Below are positions 7,746-14,959 of a stretch of 27,767 bases of DNA, one piece after another. Numbering within the stretch: the stretch's first letter is position 1; each line of letters begins with the position of its first letter. The stretch is from JAWODU01 sp046483125 (GTDB lineage Bacteria; Verrucomicrobiota; Kiritimatiellia; UBA8416; JAWODU01). Under the pieces are notes generated by a model. It ran no database searches. It was given only the letters and a program-made list of their open reading frames with translations, and was not told the DNA's origin. The position numbers and the translations under genes are program-made. The stretch covers positions 1 through 27,767 of the forward strand of contig JAWODU010000033.1 in the NCBI GenBank assembly GCA_046483125.1, in the 5' to 3' direction.

Positions 7746-8612
7746 ATGAGAAAGACCGTTTTGACCGTCGCCTGCCTGGCCATGCTTGTGCCGGCGGCTT
7801 CGCTGAAGGCCCAGAGCGAAGAACAGGGCGCCGAGCAGGTTGTCACCATCAAATCAATCGACGATCTTCCGGAACGATGCCTGCGCACCCAGCGAAACAG
7901 ACAGCGTTGCGCGCGTGTTCTCAAGGAGCCGCTGGAGAATCTGCCCGAAGGCTATTTGCTCAAGGTCACCATAGGCAGTTTCTTCGATCAGGGCCAGACC
8001 GATGCCACCGGTTTGTTCGAACCTTACGTCGTTCGTTACGTCCCGGTCGATCCGGAAGGAAAGGAAAATGGTACGGGAAAGTCTTTCAGTCAGAGGGGCC
8101 GTATGGTTCAGGAAACGCCATGGAAGGACGGCGGCAAGCACGGAACGGAAGTTTTCTATAATGAATGGCCCCGCTACGTCACCGCGAAAATTCCGTGGGA
8201 AAACGGCGTTATTCAGGGAGTGAAGAAGACCTTCTATCAGGACGGAACCGTGCAGTCCGAAACACCCTATGTTGACGGGGAACCTCACGGTCTATCAAAG
8301 ACGTACTCGCAGAAAGGCACAGTCACCAGGACCTGCATGCTTAAAAACGGCCAGCGCGACGGTGAACTCGTTGATTACTGGCCCCGGGGCGGCAACAAGC
8401 GGCGCGTCGTTAACTACGAGAGCGGCACCGTAACCGGAGTGGTAAAGAAATTCTACCGCAACGGCCAGCTCAAGCAGGCCATTCCCTTCGTCAACGACAT
8501 GATGCACGGTGAGGAAAAACGCTACACCGAAGAAGGCGAGCCGGAAAAATCCCGCTACTGGTGGCACGGGGACATGGTCACGAAAACCGAATTCACGGTC
8601 AAATCGGAATAG
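7746..8612 (+). CDS. Exported MORN-repeat protein
   Basis: A 288-residue protein with an N-terminal signal peptide (basic MRK, hydrophobic core to about 17, probable cleavage after SLKA at 23). From about residue 100 it consists of roughly seven degenerate MORN_2-type repeats of 20-24 residues, each with a core like YQDGTVQSETPYVDGEPHG. Such repeats form beta-hairpin ladders and occur in proteins annotated as YwqK-type antitoxins, but an exported antitoxin is unlikely, so a surface or periplasmic binding role is more plausible. The ATG at 7746 is chosen over earlier in-frame codons because GGGGAGGA lies five bases upstream and the signal peptide begins there. The function is unknown. Confidence 0.85.
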   Translation: MRKTVLTVACLAMLVPAASLKAQSEEQGAEQVVTIKSIDDLPERCLRTQRNRQRCARVLKEPLENLPEGYLLKVTIGSFFDQGQTDATGLFEPYVVRYVPVDPEGKENGTGKSFSQRGRMVQETPWKDGGKHGTEVFYNEWPRYVTAKIPWENGVIQGVKKTFYQDGTVQSETPYVDGEPHGLSKTYSQKGTVTRTCMLKNGQRDGELVDYWPRGGNKRRVVNYESGTVTGVVKKFYRNGQLKQAIPFVNDMMHGEEKRYTEEGEPEKSRYWWHGDMVTKTEFTVKSE

Positions 8613-8613
8613 C

Positions 8614-8634
8614 GAGGCTTCTCTGCCTCATTTT
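8614..8634 (+). terminator. Candidate terminator after the MORN gene
   Basis: GAGGC (8614-8618) and GCCTC (8625-8629) form a 5-bp stem followed by ATTTTG. It begins one base after the MORN stop codon and overlaps the stop codon of the convergent esterase gene. Confidence 0.4.
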
Positions 8635-10901
8635 GAAAGAATCAGCCTTCCGAAACGGCGGGGACTGTGGAACTGCCTGAATCCTTTCCGGGCGGCGGGC
8701 GGCATCATGGCGCCCGTGGACCTGTCGCGGCCCGTGGGGGTCCATTCGTAAGTGACGTCCGGCTGTCCGAAACTGCGCACAAATTGAACTCCAAGGACTT
8801 CCCCGGGCTTCGGTGCTCCGCGCCCCAGGCTTTTCCACGGTATCTCAAGAGTCGCCGACCATTGTTCGATGCCGCTCAACGAGTTTATGGCTATTTCCCC
8901 GTTCCACGCATCATCCTGCCTGCGTGTTATGCTGAGCGAAGGCATAAACAGGGGCATATCGTCGATGGTTCTGCCCGAGAAACCGCTGTCGTCATAGATA
9001 CTGCCCCTGGGATTCACCACAATGCGGTAGTAAGTCTCGCCGTCACCGTCGGCGTCGATTATGATACCCGCGTAATCATCGGCGAAAATATCCATGTCGT
9101 CCCGCTTTTGCGCCTCCGCACGGACTTCGTGGCCTTCGGGATTGACGCATTTGAAGGCAACACGCAGGCGCTCGGAATTCCAGGAGATTTTGAACTCCGT
9201 GGGAGCCGGCGCTTTTCCCAGCGTATGCACACGCGTAAAGCCGGTGGCCGCCTCCCCCCTGCCCTTCGTGTCCCCGGCGCCTTCTCCGTCGAAATCGGCA
9301 GTGAGGCTTCTGGGCCAGGAGTCGGCGGGAAGATCCCGGAGCAGATCCCAGTGCCAGTCGTCCGTGCGGAAAGGTCCCGCCGGAAGCCCGGCATGGTTCA
9401 CCAGCGTCCATGGAGCATGATCCCAGAAAGAGTACCGGACCGCCACGGGATCGGCAACTTCGGCGCATTTCAATACAACGGTCTCGCCCTCGATCCTTGC
9501 CTCGGGCCAGTGAAAAACCCGGTCCGCTCCTGCGACGGCAAATCCCAGATGCGGCACATCCGGCGGGGCCGTCACGGTGGGCGGGATATCGGGATCCTGT
9601 CCGGCAACGGACAGGCCCCGCGCGTGATCGAAATATACCGTAACCGTGCCGTTACGGACTTTCATTTCGCGGAAAGCAGGGCCGCGCCAGGTTATGTCCT
9701 CGCCGTAAACCATGCCGCGCGCGGTGACGGCCGCGCGTTCGCCGAAAAATTTCTTCTTTCGAGGATGTATGTTGCTCTCGCCGCTGTCTATCGAAACCAC
9801 CAGCCCCACACCGGCGGTATCGTCTGCCGCTCCGGCCTGGACTTCCTGGACAATCGACCACGGCGCCGGATCCAGAGGACGTTCGGGCGTGGTCGGTTCA
9901 TAGTGTGGAAGCTGAAGCAGAATTACGGGCAGTTCCGGGTTGTGAAACAGTTCGCGCCAGTCTCGAATAAGGGCCCTGAGCTTCGTTTCGTAGGCGTCGG
10001 CAATGGAGAATCCCCACGCGTCCGATTCTCCCTGGTACCAGAGCGCGCCGGCCACGGTGTACGGGAATACCTCTTCCATCCGCTGGTGAAAGAACGAAGA
10101 ATAACCCGCGCTCTCCGCCGAAGGCAGAAGGTCCACGGGACGGTGTTTCGCGGGAATGGATCTCAGCAGGTCGTTAAGGTGGGTGCGGATCCCCGCGTAA
10201 TTGTCCCATACATCGACAACGGTTTCCTTCAAAGCCGGGTCACGATGCAGAACGCCGGGGCTCAGAAACGAGGACATCGCCGTACCGCCCCGGCTTCGAC
10301 CGATAATCCCGACCGGCACGCCGGGCAGACGGCGCATCAGTTCCCGCGCGAAATACCAGCTCACGGCTGAAAAACCGGCGGCCGAATCCGAATCGGAAAC
10401 CCGCCATGCTCCGCCGTCGTTCAGCCTGAGCAGTGAAATATCCGCCTCTTTGAGGGCCTCCTCACCGTGCCTGGAGCCGCGAAGGCCGAATTGCATGTTG
10501 GACTGTCCGGAAGTAAACCAGACCTCGCCGATCAGCACGTCTGTAAAGGTTATCCGCTGAAGCATCCCTTCCCCGCCGGGAACTTCGAGGTTCAGACTCA
10601 GCTCGTGCGGCCCGCCGGCCCGCATGGAGGGCAATTCGAGAGACCAGCGGCCCTCTTTGTTCACTCGCGCGCTGGCGGTGTGCCCGGCAATCTTCGCGGT
10701 TACCGTACAGCCCGGCCTGCCGCCGCCCCAGATCCGCGGCGCGGCGTTACGCTGAAGCACCATGTGATCGCTGAATATGCCGGCGGCCGTGAAGGCGCTT
10801 TCGGCTTCGGTTTCCTTCTGTCCAATTGTAAACATTACCGCAACTGCCACAATCAATACCGGAACAAATGAACTGCGGATAATACCAGTCTTACGGCACA
10901 T
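8628..10901 (-). CDS. Secreted sialate O-acetylesterase with C-terminal CBM9-like domain
   Basis: A 757-residue exported esterase that would remove acetyl groups from glycans. An N-terminal hydrophobic segment (about 11-27) acts as signal peptide. A short beta-sandwich domain (about 38-120, with DHMVLQR at 45-51) leads into the SGNH-type SASA domain: SGQSNMQF with Ser134, GRSRGGT at 201-207, WYQGES at 288-293, and DSGESNIHP with His379 as the probable catalytic His. From about 540 to the end a CBM9-like domain follows (RLRVAFKC, YAGIIIDADGDGETYY, WSATLEIPW). AAGGAGAG lies eight bases before the ATG. It is the last gene of the minus-strand run, 18 bases after the sulfatase stop, so the two are surely co-transcribed. 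Confidence 0.92.
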   Translation of the reverse strand: MCRKTGIIRSSFVPVLIVAVAVMFTIGQKETEAESAFTAAGIFSDHMVLQRNAAPRIWGGGRPGCTVTAKIAGHTASARVNKEGRWSLELPSMRAGGPHELSLNLEVPGGEGMLQRITFTDVLIGEVWFTSGQSNMQFGLRGSRHGEEALKEADISLLRLNDGGAWRVSDSDSAAGFSAVSWYFARELMRRLPGVPVGIIGRSRGGTAMSSFLSPGVLHRDPALKETVVDVWDNYAGIRTHLNDLLRSIPAKHRPVDLLPSAESAGYSSFFHQRMEEVFPYTVAGALWYQGESDAWGFSIADAYETKLRALIRDWRELFHNPELPVILLQLPHYEPTTPERPLDPAPWSIVQEVQAGAADDTAGVGLVVSIDSGESNIHPRKKKFFGERAAVTARGMVYGEDITWRGPAFREMKVRNGTVTVYFDHARGLSVAGQDPDIPPTVTAPPDVPHLGFAVAGADRVFHWPEARIEGETVVLKCAEVADPVAVRYSFWDHAPWTLVNHAGLPAGPFRTDDWHWDLLRDLPADSWPRSLTADFDGEGAGDTKGRGEAATGFTRVHTLGKAPAPTEFKISWNSERLRVAFKCVNPEGHEVRAEAQKRDDMDIFADDYAGIIIDADGDGETYYRIVVNPRGSIYDDSGFSGRTIDDMPLFMPSLSITRRQDDAWNGEIAINSLSGIEQWSATLEIPWKSLGRGAPKPGEVLGVQFVRSFGQPDVTYEWTPTGRDRSTGAMMPPAARKGFRQFHSPRRFGRLILSK

Positions 10902-10919
10902 GACAACACTCTCCTTGTT

Positions 10920-12647
10920 TCAGACGTTCTTTTTTCGGCGCACGTACACGTAGTACGCGCCCCGTTCATCTCCGGCATCGTCAACAAACCAGGCTTCCAG
11001 TTCCGTTACGCCCGTCTTTTTCATCTCGACTTCAAAAGTTATCTCCTCCGTGCCGGGTCCGACATCCGCTGTCCATTCGTCGCCGAACAGCCTGAGACGG
11101 GCTTTCACGGGCTTCAGGGCAACGCTCCGGCCGTTTCCGCCCGCGTAAATGTGGCTGTCTGCGTCCCCGGGGGGAACTTTACCGTCAATCGGCATGTTGA
11201 TCTCTTCCGGCCAGCGCCGAAGAGAAAACGTGTATTTGCCCGGCTGTTCCACGTCGACGGTCCACCGGCCGGTACTCTTCTGAGCCATGACAATGTGCGT
11301 CTGGTGCCACGCCACGTCCCCCATCACGTCCATCGCGTCCAGTCGTGTGGGGTTTTCCCTGTCGTTGCCTAGACTGATAGGACAGTATTCATCCAGTGAG
11401 GGGCTGATTTCATCCCACCATTCCTCATGGGCATTCCTCAGCCGTTGGACGACTTCGGAATGTTCGCCTGCCAGGTCCCTTTTCTGCCCGGGATCGGATT
11501 TTATATCGTAAAGCTCGGTGCCCCTGACCAGGCGCCATTGCTTCGTTATCACCGCGTTGTTCCATTTTTCCGGCGGCTTTGTGCCCTGCCGGTTCTGGAG
11601 GAACTGGACGCGGTCTGGCAGGGCTTCGGTTTTACCGGTAATAAGGCCGGCCAGGCTGATGCCGTCGAATTTCACGTTGTCAGGCGCCTTGAGCCCGCAC
11701 AGATCGATGAACGTGGGCAACAGGTCGATGTGCAGGGCCATTTCTTCAATGTCTTTCCCTCCCTTGAGACCGCCTTCGGGCCAGCGAATAAAGAACGGCA
11801 CGCGGTGTCCTCCTTCGTAGTAAGACCCTTTCTTCCCCCGCATTCCCGCGTTGTACCCTTGTGTCACGAATCCGTGTTCGTCGTTCACGCATCCTCCACT
11901 GCTTCCGTTGTCCGTCATAAAGATAACTATGGTATTGTCCGCAATTCCCAGCTCCTTCAACCTGGCATCCAGCCGGCCGAAGTTCTCGTCGATGTTCGTT
12001 ATCATTCCGTAAAACGCCGGTTCCGGTATATCCGTGTTCCGCTCATAGCCTTTGCTGTACTTCTCGGCGACCAGGTAAGGACTGTGCGGAGCGTTGGTGG
12101 CAATGTACGCAAAAAAAGGACGGTCCTTGTCTGCTTCAATGAATTTTGCGGCCTCGTGAAACCAGATATCCGTGCAGTATCCGTCGTGCGAGACCGGTTC
12201 GCCGTTGTGGAAATAGGTGTCGTCGAAGTAATTGTTTCCCCAGAAATCCGGCGTCTGTCCAACACCGCCGCCCTTATGCGCCACGACGTGCTGAAATCCC
12301 CGGTCCTGCGGACGATACGGATAGTTGTCCCCGAGGTGCCATTTGCCGAACATACCCGTTCTGTACCCGCTGTTCGCGAATACGTCCGCCATGGTTATCT
12401 CGTTCCTGTTCAGCAGGGACCGTCCCCATGTTGTCGCCCACGCGCCGTTTCTTACGGGCCGATGCCCGGTCATCAATGCGCCGCGCGTCGGCGTGCACAG
12501 CGCAGATACGTGAAAGTCAGTGAACCGGACCGCGTCATCGTAAAACGCGTCAATACCGGGTGTACTGATCCAGGGGTTGTCCGTACAGCCCAGGTCGCCG
12601 TAGCCCTGGTCGTCAGTGATAACAAGTATTACATTGGGCCGCTTCAT
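10920..12647 (-). CDS. S1-family sulfatase with C-terminal beta domain
   Basis: A 575-residue sulfatase with ITDDQGYGDLGC at 10-21, signature CTPTR at 51-55 (Cys51 the formylglycine precursor), GKWHLGDNYPYRPQDRGF near 105-122, and MTDNGSSGG near 244. The catalytic part ends near residue 430 with LYDIKSDPGQKRDL. A further 140 residues (about 435-575) form a beta-rich domain with WTVDVEQPGKYTF, which resembles a lectin-like or Ig-like tail found in some arylsulfatases. An in-frame TGA two codons upstream and AGGAG at the right distance fix the start; there is no signal peptide, although its operon partner downstream is secreted. It follows the URO-D gene by 61 bases. Confidence 0.95.
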   Translation of the reverse strand: MKRPNVILVITDDQGYGDLGCTDNPWISTPGIDAFYDDAVRFTDFHVSALCTPTRGALMTGHRPVRNGAWATTWGRSLLNRNEITMADVFANSGYRTGMFGKWHLGDNYPYRPQDRGFQHVVAHKGGGVGQTPDFWGNNYFDDTYFHNGEPVSHDGYCTDIWFHEAAKFIEADKDRPFFAYIATNAPHSPYLVAEKYSKGYERNTDIPEPAFYGMITNIDENFGRLDARLKELGIADNTIVIFMTDNGSSGGCVNDEHGFVTQGYNAGMRGKKGSYYEGGHRVPFFIRWPEGGLKGGKDIEEMALHIDLLPTFIDLCGLKAPDNVKFDGISLAGLITGKTEALPDRVQFLQNRQGTKPPEKWNNAVITKQWRLVRGTELYDIKSDPGQKRDLAGEHSEVVQRLRNAHEEWWDEISPSLDEYCPISLGNDRENPTRLDAMDVMGDVAWHQTHIVMAQKSTGRWTVDVEQPGKYTFSLRRWPEEINMPIDGKVPPGDADSHIYAGGNGRSVALKPVKARLRLFGDEWTADVGPGTEEITFEVEMKKTGVTELEAWFVDDAGDERGAYYVYVRRKKNV

Positions 12648-12708
12648 CTCTCATCTCCTGTCCGGCATCCCGCAAGTTGCCGCGGCGGGCGGACGAAGCC
12701 GGGTCATC

Positions 12709-13767
12709 CTACCTCTTCGCCAGTTCTTCGTATACCTCGTTGTAATAGATGGCGTTTTCCACAGGAGTATTCGACGGGATATGGTTCCCCACGGCCATGA
12801 AGAAACCCGGGCAGTTCTTTCCTGTGTCCATACAGCGCTGGACCTCGGCCCTTATATCTTCACGTGTGCCGTTAAGCAGGATGCGGGTATCGGCGTTTCC
12901 GATAAAGGAATGCGTTTTCCCGTATTTCTCAGCGATGTATGCCATGTCCGTTGTCGGTTCCATTACAAATCCATCCACGCCGGCCGCCGCTATGTCGTCA
13001 ATGAACATTGTGTAGTTGCCGTCGGAAGTATACAGGATCTTTTTCCCCGCTTCCCGGAGCGGCGCGAGAAAACGGCGATAATTCGGGAATACGTATTCAC
13101 GATACCACGCGGGATCGCAGAACGGGCCCGATGTCCAGACAATATCGTCATGTACCATCACCAGCGGTATATCCGTTTCCGCCAGTACATTGAAATAATC
13201 CTGGATCCAACTCGCATAACGGTTCGCCAGGGCTCCGAACCCTTCCGGATCGATACCCAGGGCTGTAAGCATTATTTCCCATCCGAAAATGTCTATCAGT
13301 CCGGATATCAGGGTAATGTATATGCCGGAGGAATTGGCGTTGTTCGGGAACCGGTCACACAGTTTCCGGTATCCGTCCTCGTAACGGGCTTTCAGTTCGG
13401 CGGGATCGGGAGGGCCGTATGCCTCCGCAGGATCCAGCGCCAGCGCTTCTTCGGGACCCGAAAACGGACAAGATACCGTGTCGCGGCGGTCGGTGCCGCC
13501 CGAGGCGTATTCCGCGTGCCCCATGTCCGTGCAGTATCCCTTGAATTCCCGTCTTGATATGAAGGTGGACCACATGTAGTCGTAGTTCCAGGCTTCAACA
13601 AAAGCACGGCTCGCCCCTGCATGCTCTTCAGGTGGGCTTTCCGGAGTCACATTGCTTCCCGTCACGGCGTTGACGAGGTCCCAGTGCCCGTGAGCGGAGT
13701 ATTCCGTCCGAGGCACCCGGGGTGGCATTTCAAGATTCAGCGCCGCCCACCCGTCTTCATACGACAT
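12709..13767 (-). CDS. URO-D/MtaA superfamily protein lacking the zinc ligands
   Basis: A 352-residue TIM-barrel protein of the uroporphyrinogen decarboxylase superfamily, recognised by VMVHDDIVWTSGPF at 203-216, the strand-helix unit with GVDGFVMEP at 263-271, GNADTRILLNGTREDI at 290-305, and the C-terminal IPSNTPVENA at 330-339. In the methylcobalamin:CoM methyltransferase branch (MtaA) zinc is held by a His-x-Cys and a later Cys; here those places read YTSDGN (246-251) and VGNHIP (326-331), so that metal site is absent. It is also not a normal HemE in a haem operon. Its place between a transposase and sulfatase and esterase genes suggests a catabolic role, reaction unknown. GGAGGG lies four bases before the ATG. 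Confidence 0.88.
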   Translation of the reverse strand: MSYEDGWAALNLEMPPRVPRTEYSAHGHWDLVNAVTGSNVTPESPPEEHAGASRAFVEAWNYDYMWSTFISRREFKGYCTDMGHAEYASGGTDRRDTVSCPFSGPEEALALDPAEAYGPPDPAELKARYEDGYRKLCDRFPNNANSSGIYITLISGLIDIFGWEIMLTALGIDPEGFGALANRYASWIQDYFNVLAETDIPLVMVHDDIVWTSGPFCDPAWYREYVFPNYRRFLAPLREAGKKILYTSDGNYTMFIDDIAAAGVDGFVMEPTTDMAYIAEKYGKTHSFIGNADTRILLNGTREDIRAEVQRCMDTGKNCPGFFMAVGNHIPSNTPVENAIYYNEVYEELAKR

Positions 13768-13783
13768 ACAACCCTCCGGTACC

Positions 13784-13805
13784 TGGGGTCAGGCCTTGAT
13801 TAATG
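13784..13805 (+). repeat. Left terminal inverted repeat of the RAYT element
   Basis: This 22-base end matches the reverse complement of 14846-14867 at 21 positions. It includes the last codons and the TAA stop of the transposase gene. Confidence 0.85.
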
Positions 13806-14807
13806 CATAGCGATGCGCTTTTCAGCTTTCCGATAGACTTTCTGCAATCGTCGGCTGTTTGTCAATTCACTGTTCAGATCCGCGATACTGCGGGATACGC
13901 CGGAACCATCTGCAAGCCCCAATCGACCCGCCACAGCACGCTGGTTCAGGCCGCTGTATTCAATCAATAACTTCATCAGCATAGCACGCGCGTTGCTCTT
14001 CTTGCGTCGTCCATACATGTCCTCCAGCTTCACACGGCATATCGCACACACTGTTTCCTCTACCACTTCCGGCGGCGTTCCCACTTCTACGTGCCGCATA
14101 GTTGCATCCTGTGGCGCCCCAAGTTCTTCCGCCTGCTTTTTCAATTCCAACTCAACCTGACGGCAGAATTCGGGATCTCCTATGGCTTTGCTTGATCGTC
14201 CCATGGCTTCCTCAAGTACTTCGTCTTCAGAGTCAATACCCGCTTCCACAAATCGCACGAAGGCACGTGCCTGCCCCCGCCTGCTTCCGGCAACAAGCCT
14301 CCGGAGAGGATCATAGTCCATCCATTCCTGTCGCGGCGCCAGTCCCGCATATGCCGGAAAACTGCTCCAGTTATACGTCCGCAGTCGCTCTATTTTCCTC
14401 TCTCGAGATGCCTTGTCAAATCCCTCAACGTAAACCGGGTTGAGATGTATATATCGAGAGAGCCTCAACAGATAGTCATCGCCCCGGACCAGGGGAGACT
14501 TGTACCTTCCGCCATACAGATGTCCGACTCGCTGGTGTCTCGCGTTATAATACGTCGTATAAGATGTATTAAATTGCTGCATGAAAACAGAGATATTCGC
14601 GCGGGGCGTTTCAATCAGGGCATGCCAATGGTTCTGCATAAGGATATAGGCATACACCCGAACATGATATGTCTGAGCACTTTCAGCGAGCTTCTCTATA
14701 AATCGCAAAGGGTCTGTCTTCAGCCGAAAGATCGCACCGCGTTCATTTCCCCGAGCCATTACATGATAAATGGCACCTTCATATTCAAGTCGCAATGGTC
14801 TAGCCAT
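13800..14807 (-). CDS. REP-associated tyrosine transposase (RAYT) with DnaA-like C-terminal HTH
   Basis: A 335-residue Y1 transposase. The N-terminal domain starts MARPLRLEYEGAIYHVMARG, the classic opening of the TnpA_REP/RAYT group, has the HUH motif as MQNHWHALIE (His60 and His62), and ends with YLLRLSRYIHLNPV (112-125), which contains the candidate catalytic tyrosine. It would nick and rejoin single-stranded DNA at the element ends. Unlike IS200 transposases of about 150 residues it carries a long C-terminal extension; residues about 250-330 (NARAMLMKLLIEYSGLNQ, then VAGRLGL) resemble the DNA-binding domain IV of DnaA. The gene is intact with no frameshift. No clear ribosome binding site precedes the ATG. 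Confidence 0.93.
   Translation of the reverse strand: MARPLRLEYEGAIYHVMARGNERGAIFRLKTDPLRFIEKLAESAQTYHVRVYAYILMQNHWHALIETPRANISVFMQQFNTSYTTYYNARHQRVGHLYGGRYKSPLVRGDDYLLRLSRYIHLNPVYVEGFDKASRERKIERLRTYNWSSFPAYAGLAPRQEWMDYDPLRRLVAGSRRGQARAFVRFVEAGIDSEDEVLEEAMGRSSKAIGDPEFCRQVELELKKQAEELGAPQDATMRHVEVGTPPEVVEETVCAICRVKLEDMYGRRKKSNARAMLMKLLIEYSGLNQRAVAGRLGLADGSGVSRSIADLNSELTNSRRLQKVYRKAEKRIAMH
13846..13869. repeat. 24-bp direct repeat, copy inside the transposase gene
   Basis: This 24-base stretch, with the core GTTTGTCAATTCA, recurs at 14880-14903 with one mismatch and in the same orientation. Here it encodes the residues ELTNSRRL near the transposase C-terminus. Confidence 0.75.
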
Positions 14808-14845
14808 AACGTGATCAAGCTAACATTCAACCGCACCTTTGTAAA

Positions 14846-14867
14846 CATTAATCAAGGCCTGGCCCCA
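14846..14867 (-). repeat. Right terminal inverted repeat of the RAYT element
   Basis: Reverse complement of the left end with a single mismatch (GGCC in place of GGTC in the repeat orientation). It lies 38 bases upstream of the transposase start codon. Confidence 0.85.
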
Positions 14868-14871
14868 AATA

Positions 14872-14899
14872 CAAATACTAATCGTCGGTTGTTTGTCAA
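14872..14899 (-). promoter_or_regulatory. Candidate promoter reading through the RAYT into the URO-D operon
   Basis: On the minus strand TTGACA (14899-14894) is followed after 16 bases by TATTTG (14877-14872). The -10 ends five bases outside the right terminal repeat of the element, so transcription would enter the transposase gene and could continue into the URO-D, sulfatase and esterase genes. The perfect -35 is part of the 24-bp repeat. Confidence 0.45.
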
Positions 14900-14903
14900 T
14901 TCA
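14880..14903. repeat. 24-bp direct repeat, copy outside the element
   Basis: Second copy of the 13846-13869 sequence, one mismatch. Read in the transposase frame on the minus strand it gives ELTNNRRL and stays open to a TGA within the right terminal repeat, which suggests the 3' remnant of an earlier element of the same family. Confidence 0.7.
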
Positions 14904-14959
14904 TGACCTTAAATAGTTTTACTTGAGAAATGCATTCCACATGGATACTGTCTACGCAA

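Larger units (their letters stand above)
13784..14867 (-). mobile_element. RAYT-type transposable element with 22-bp terminal inverted repeats
   Basis: A complete 1084-bp element. The left end (13784-13805) contains GGGGTCAGGCCTTGATTAAT. The right end (14846-14867) is its reverse complement over 22 bases with one mismatch (T to C). Between them lies a single Y1/HUH transposase gene on the minus strand whose stop codon is embedded in the left repeat. No target duplication is visible, as expected for single-strand HUH transposition. The left end sits six bases upstream of the ribosome binding site of the URO-D gene. Confidence 0.85.

Noticed and set aside
8667..10370. Plus-strand open frame (567 codons) opposite the esterase
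   Set aside because: The minus-strand reading has a signal peptide, SGNH motifs and CBM9-like features; the plus frame has none.
11427..13557. Two plus-strand open frames (457 and 313 codons) opposite the sulfatase and URO-D genes
   Set aside because: Both are shadows of motif-rich minus-strand genes and lack ribosome binding sites and recognisable domains.
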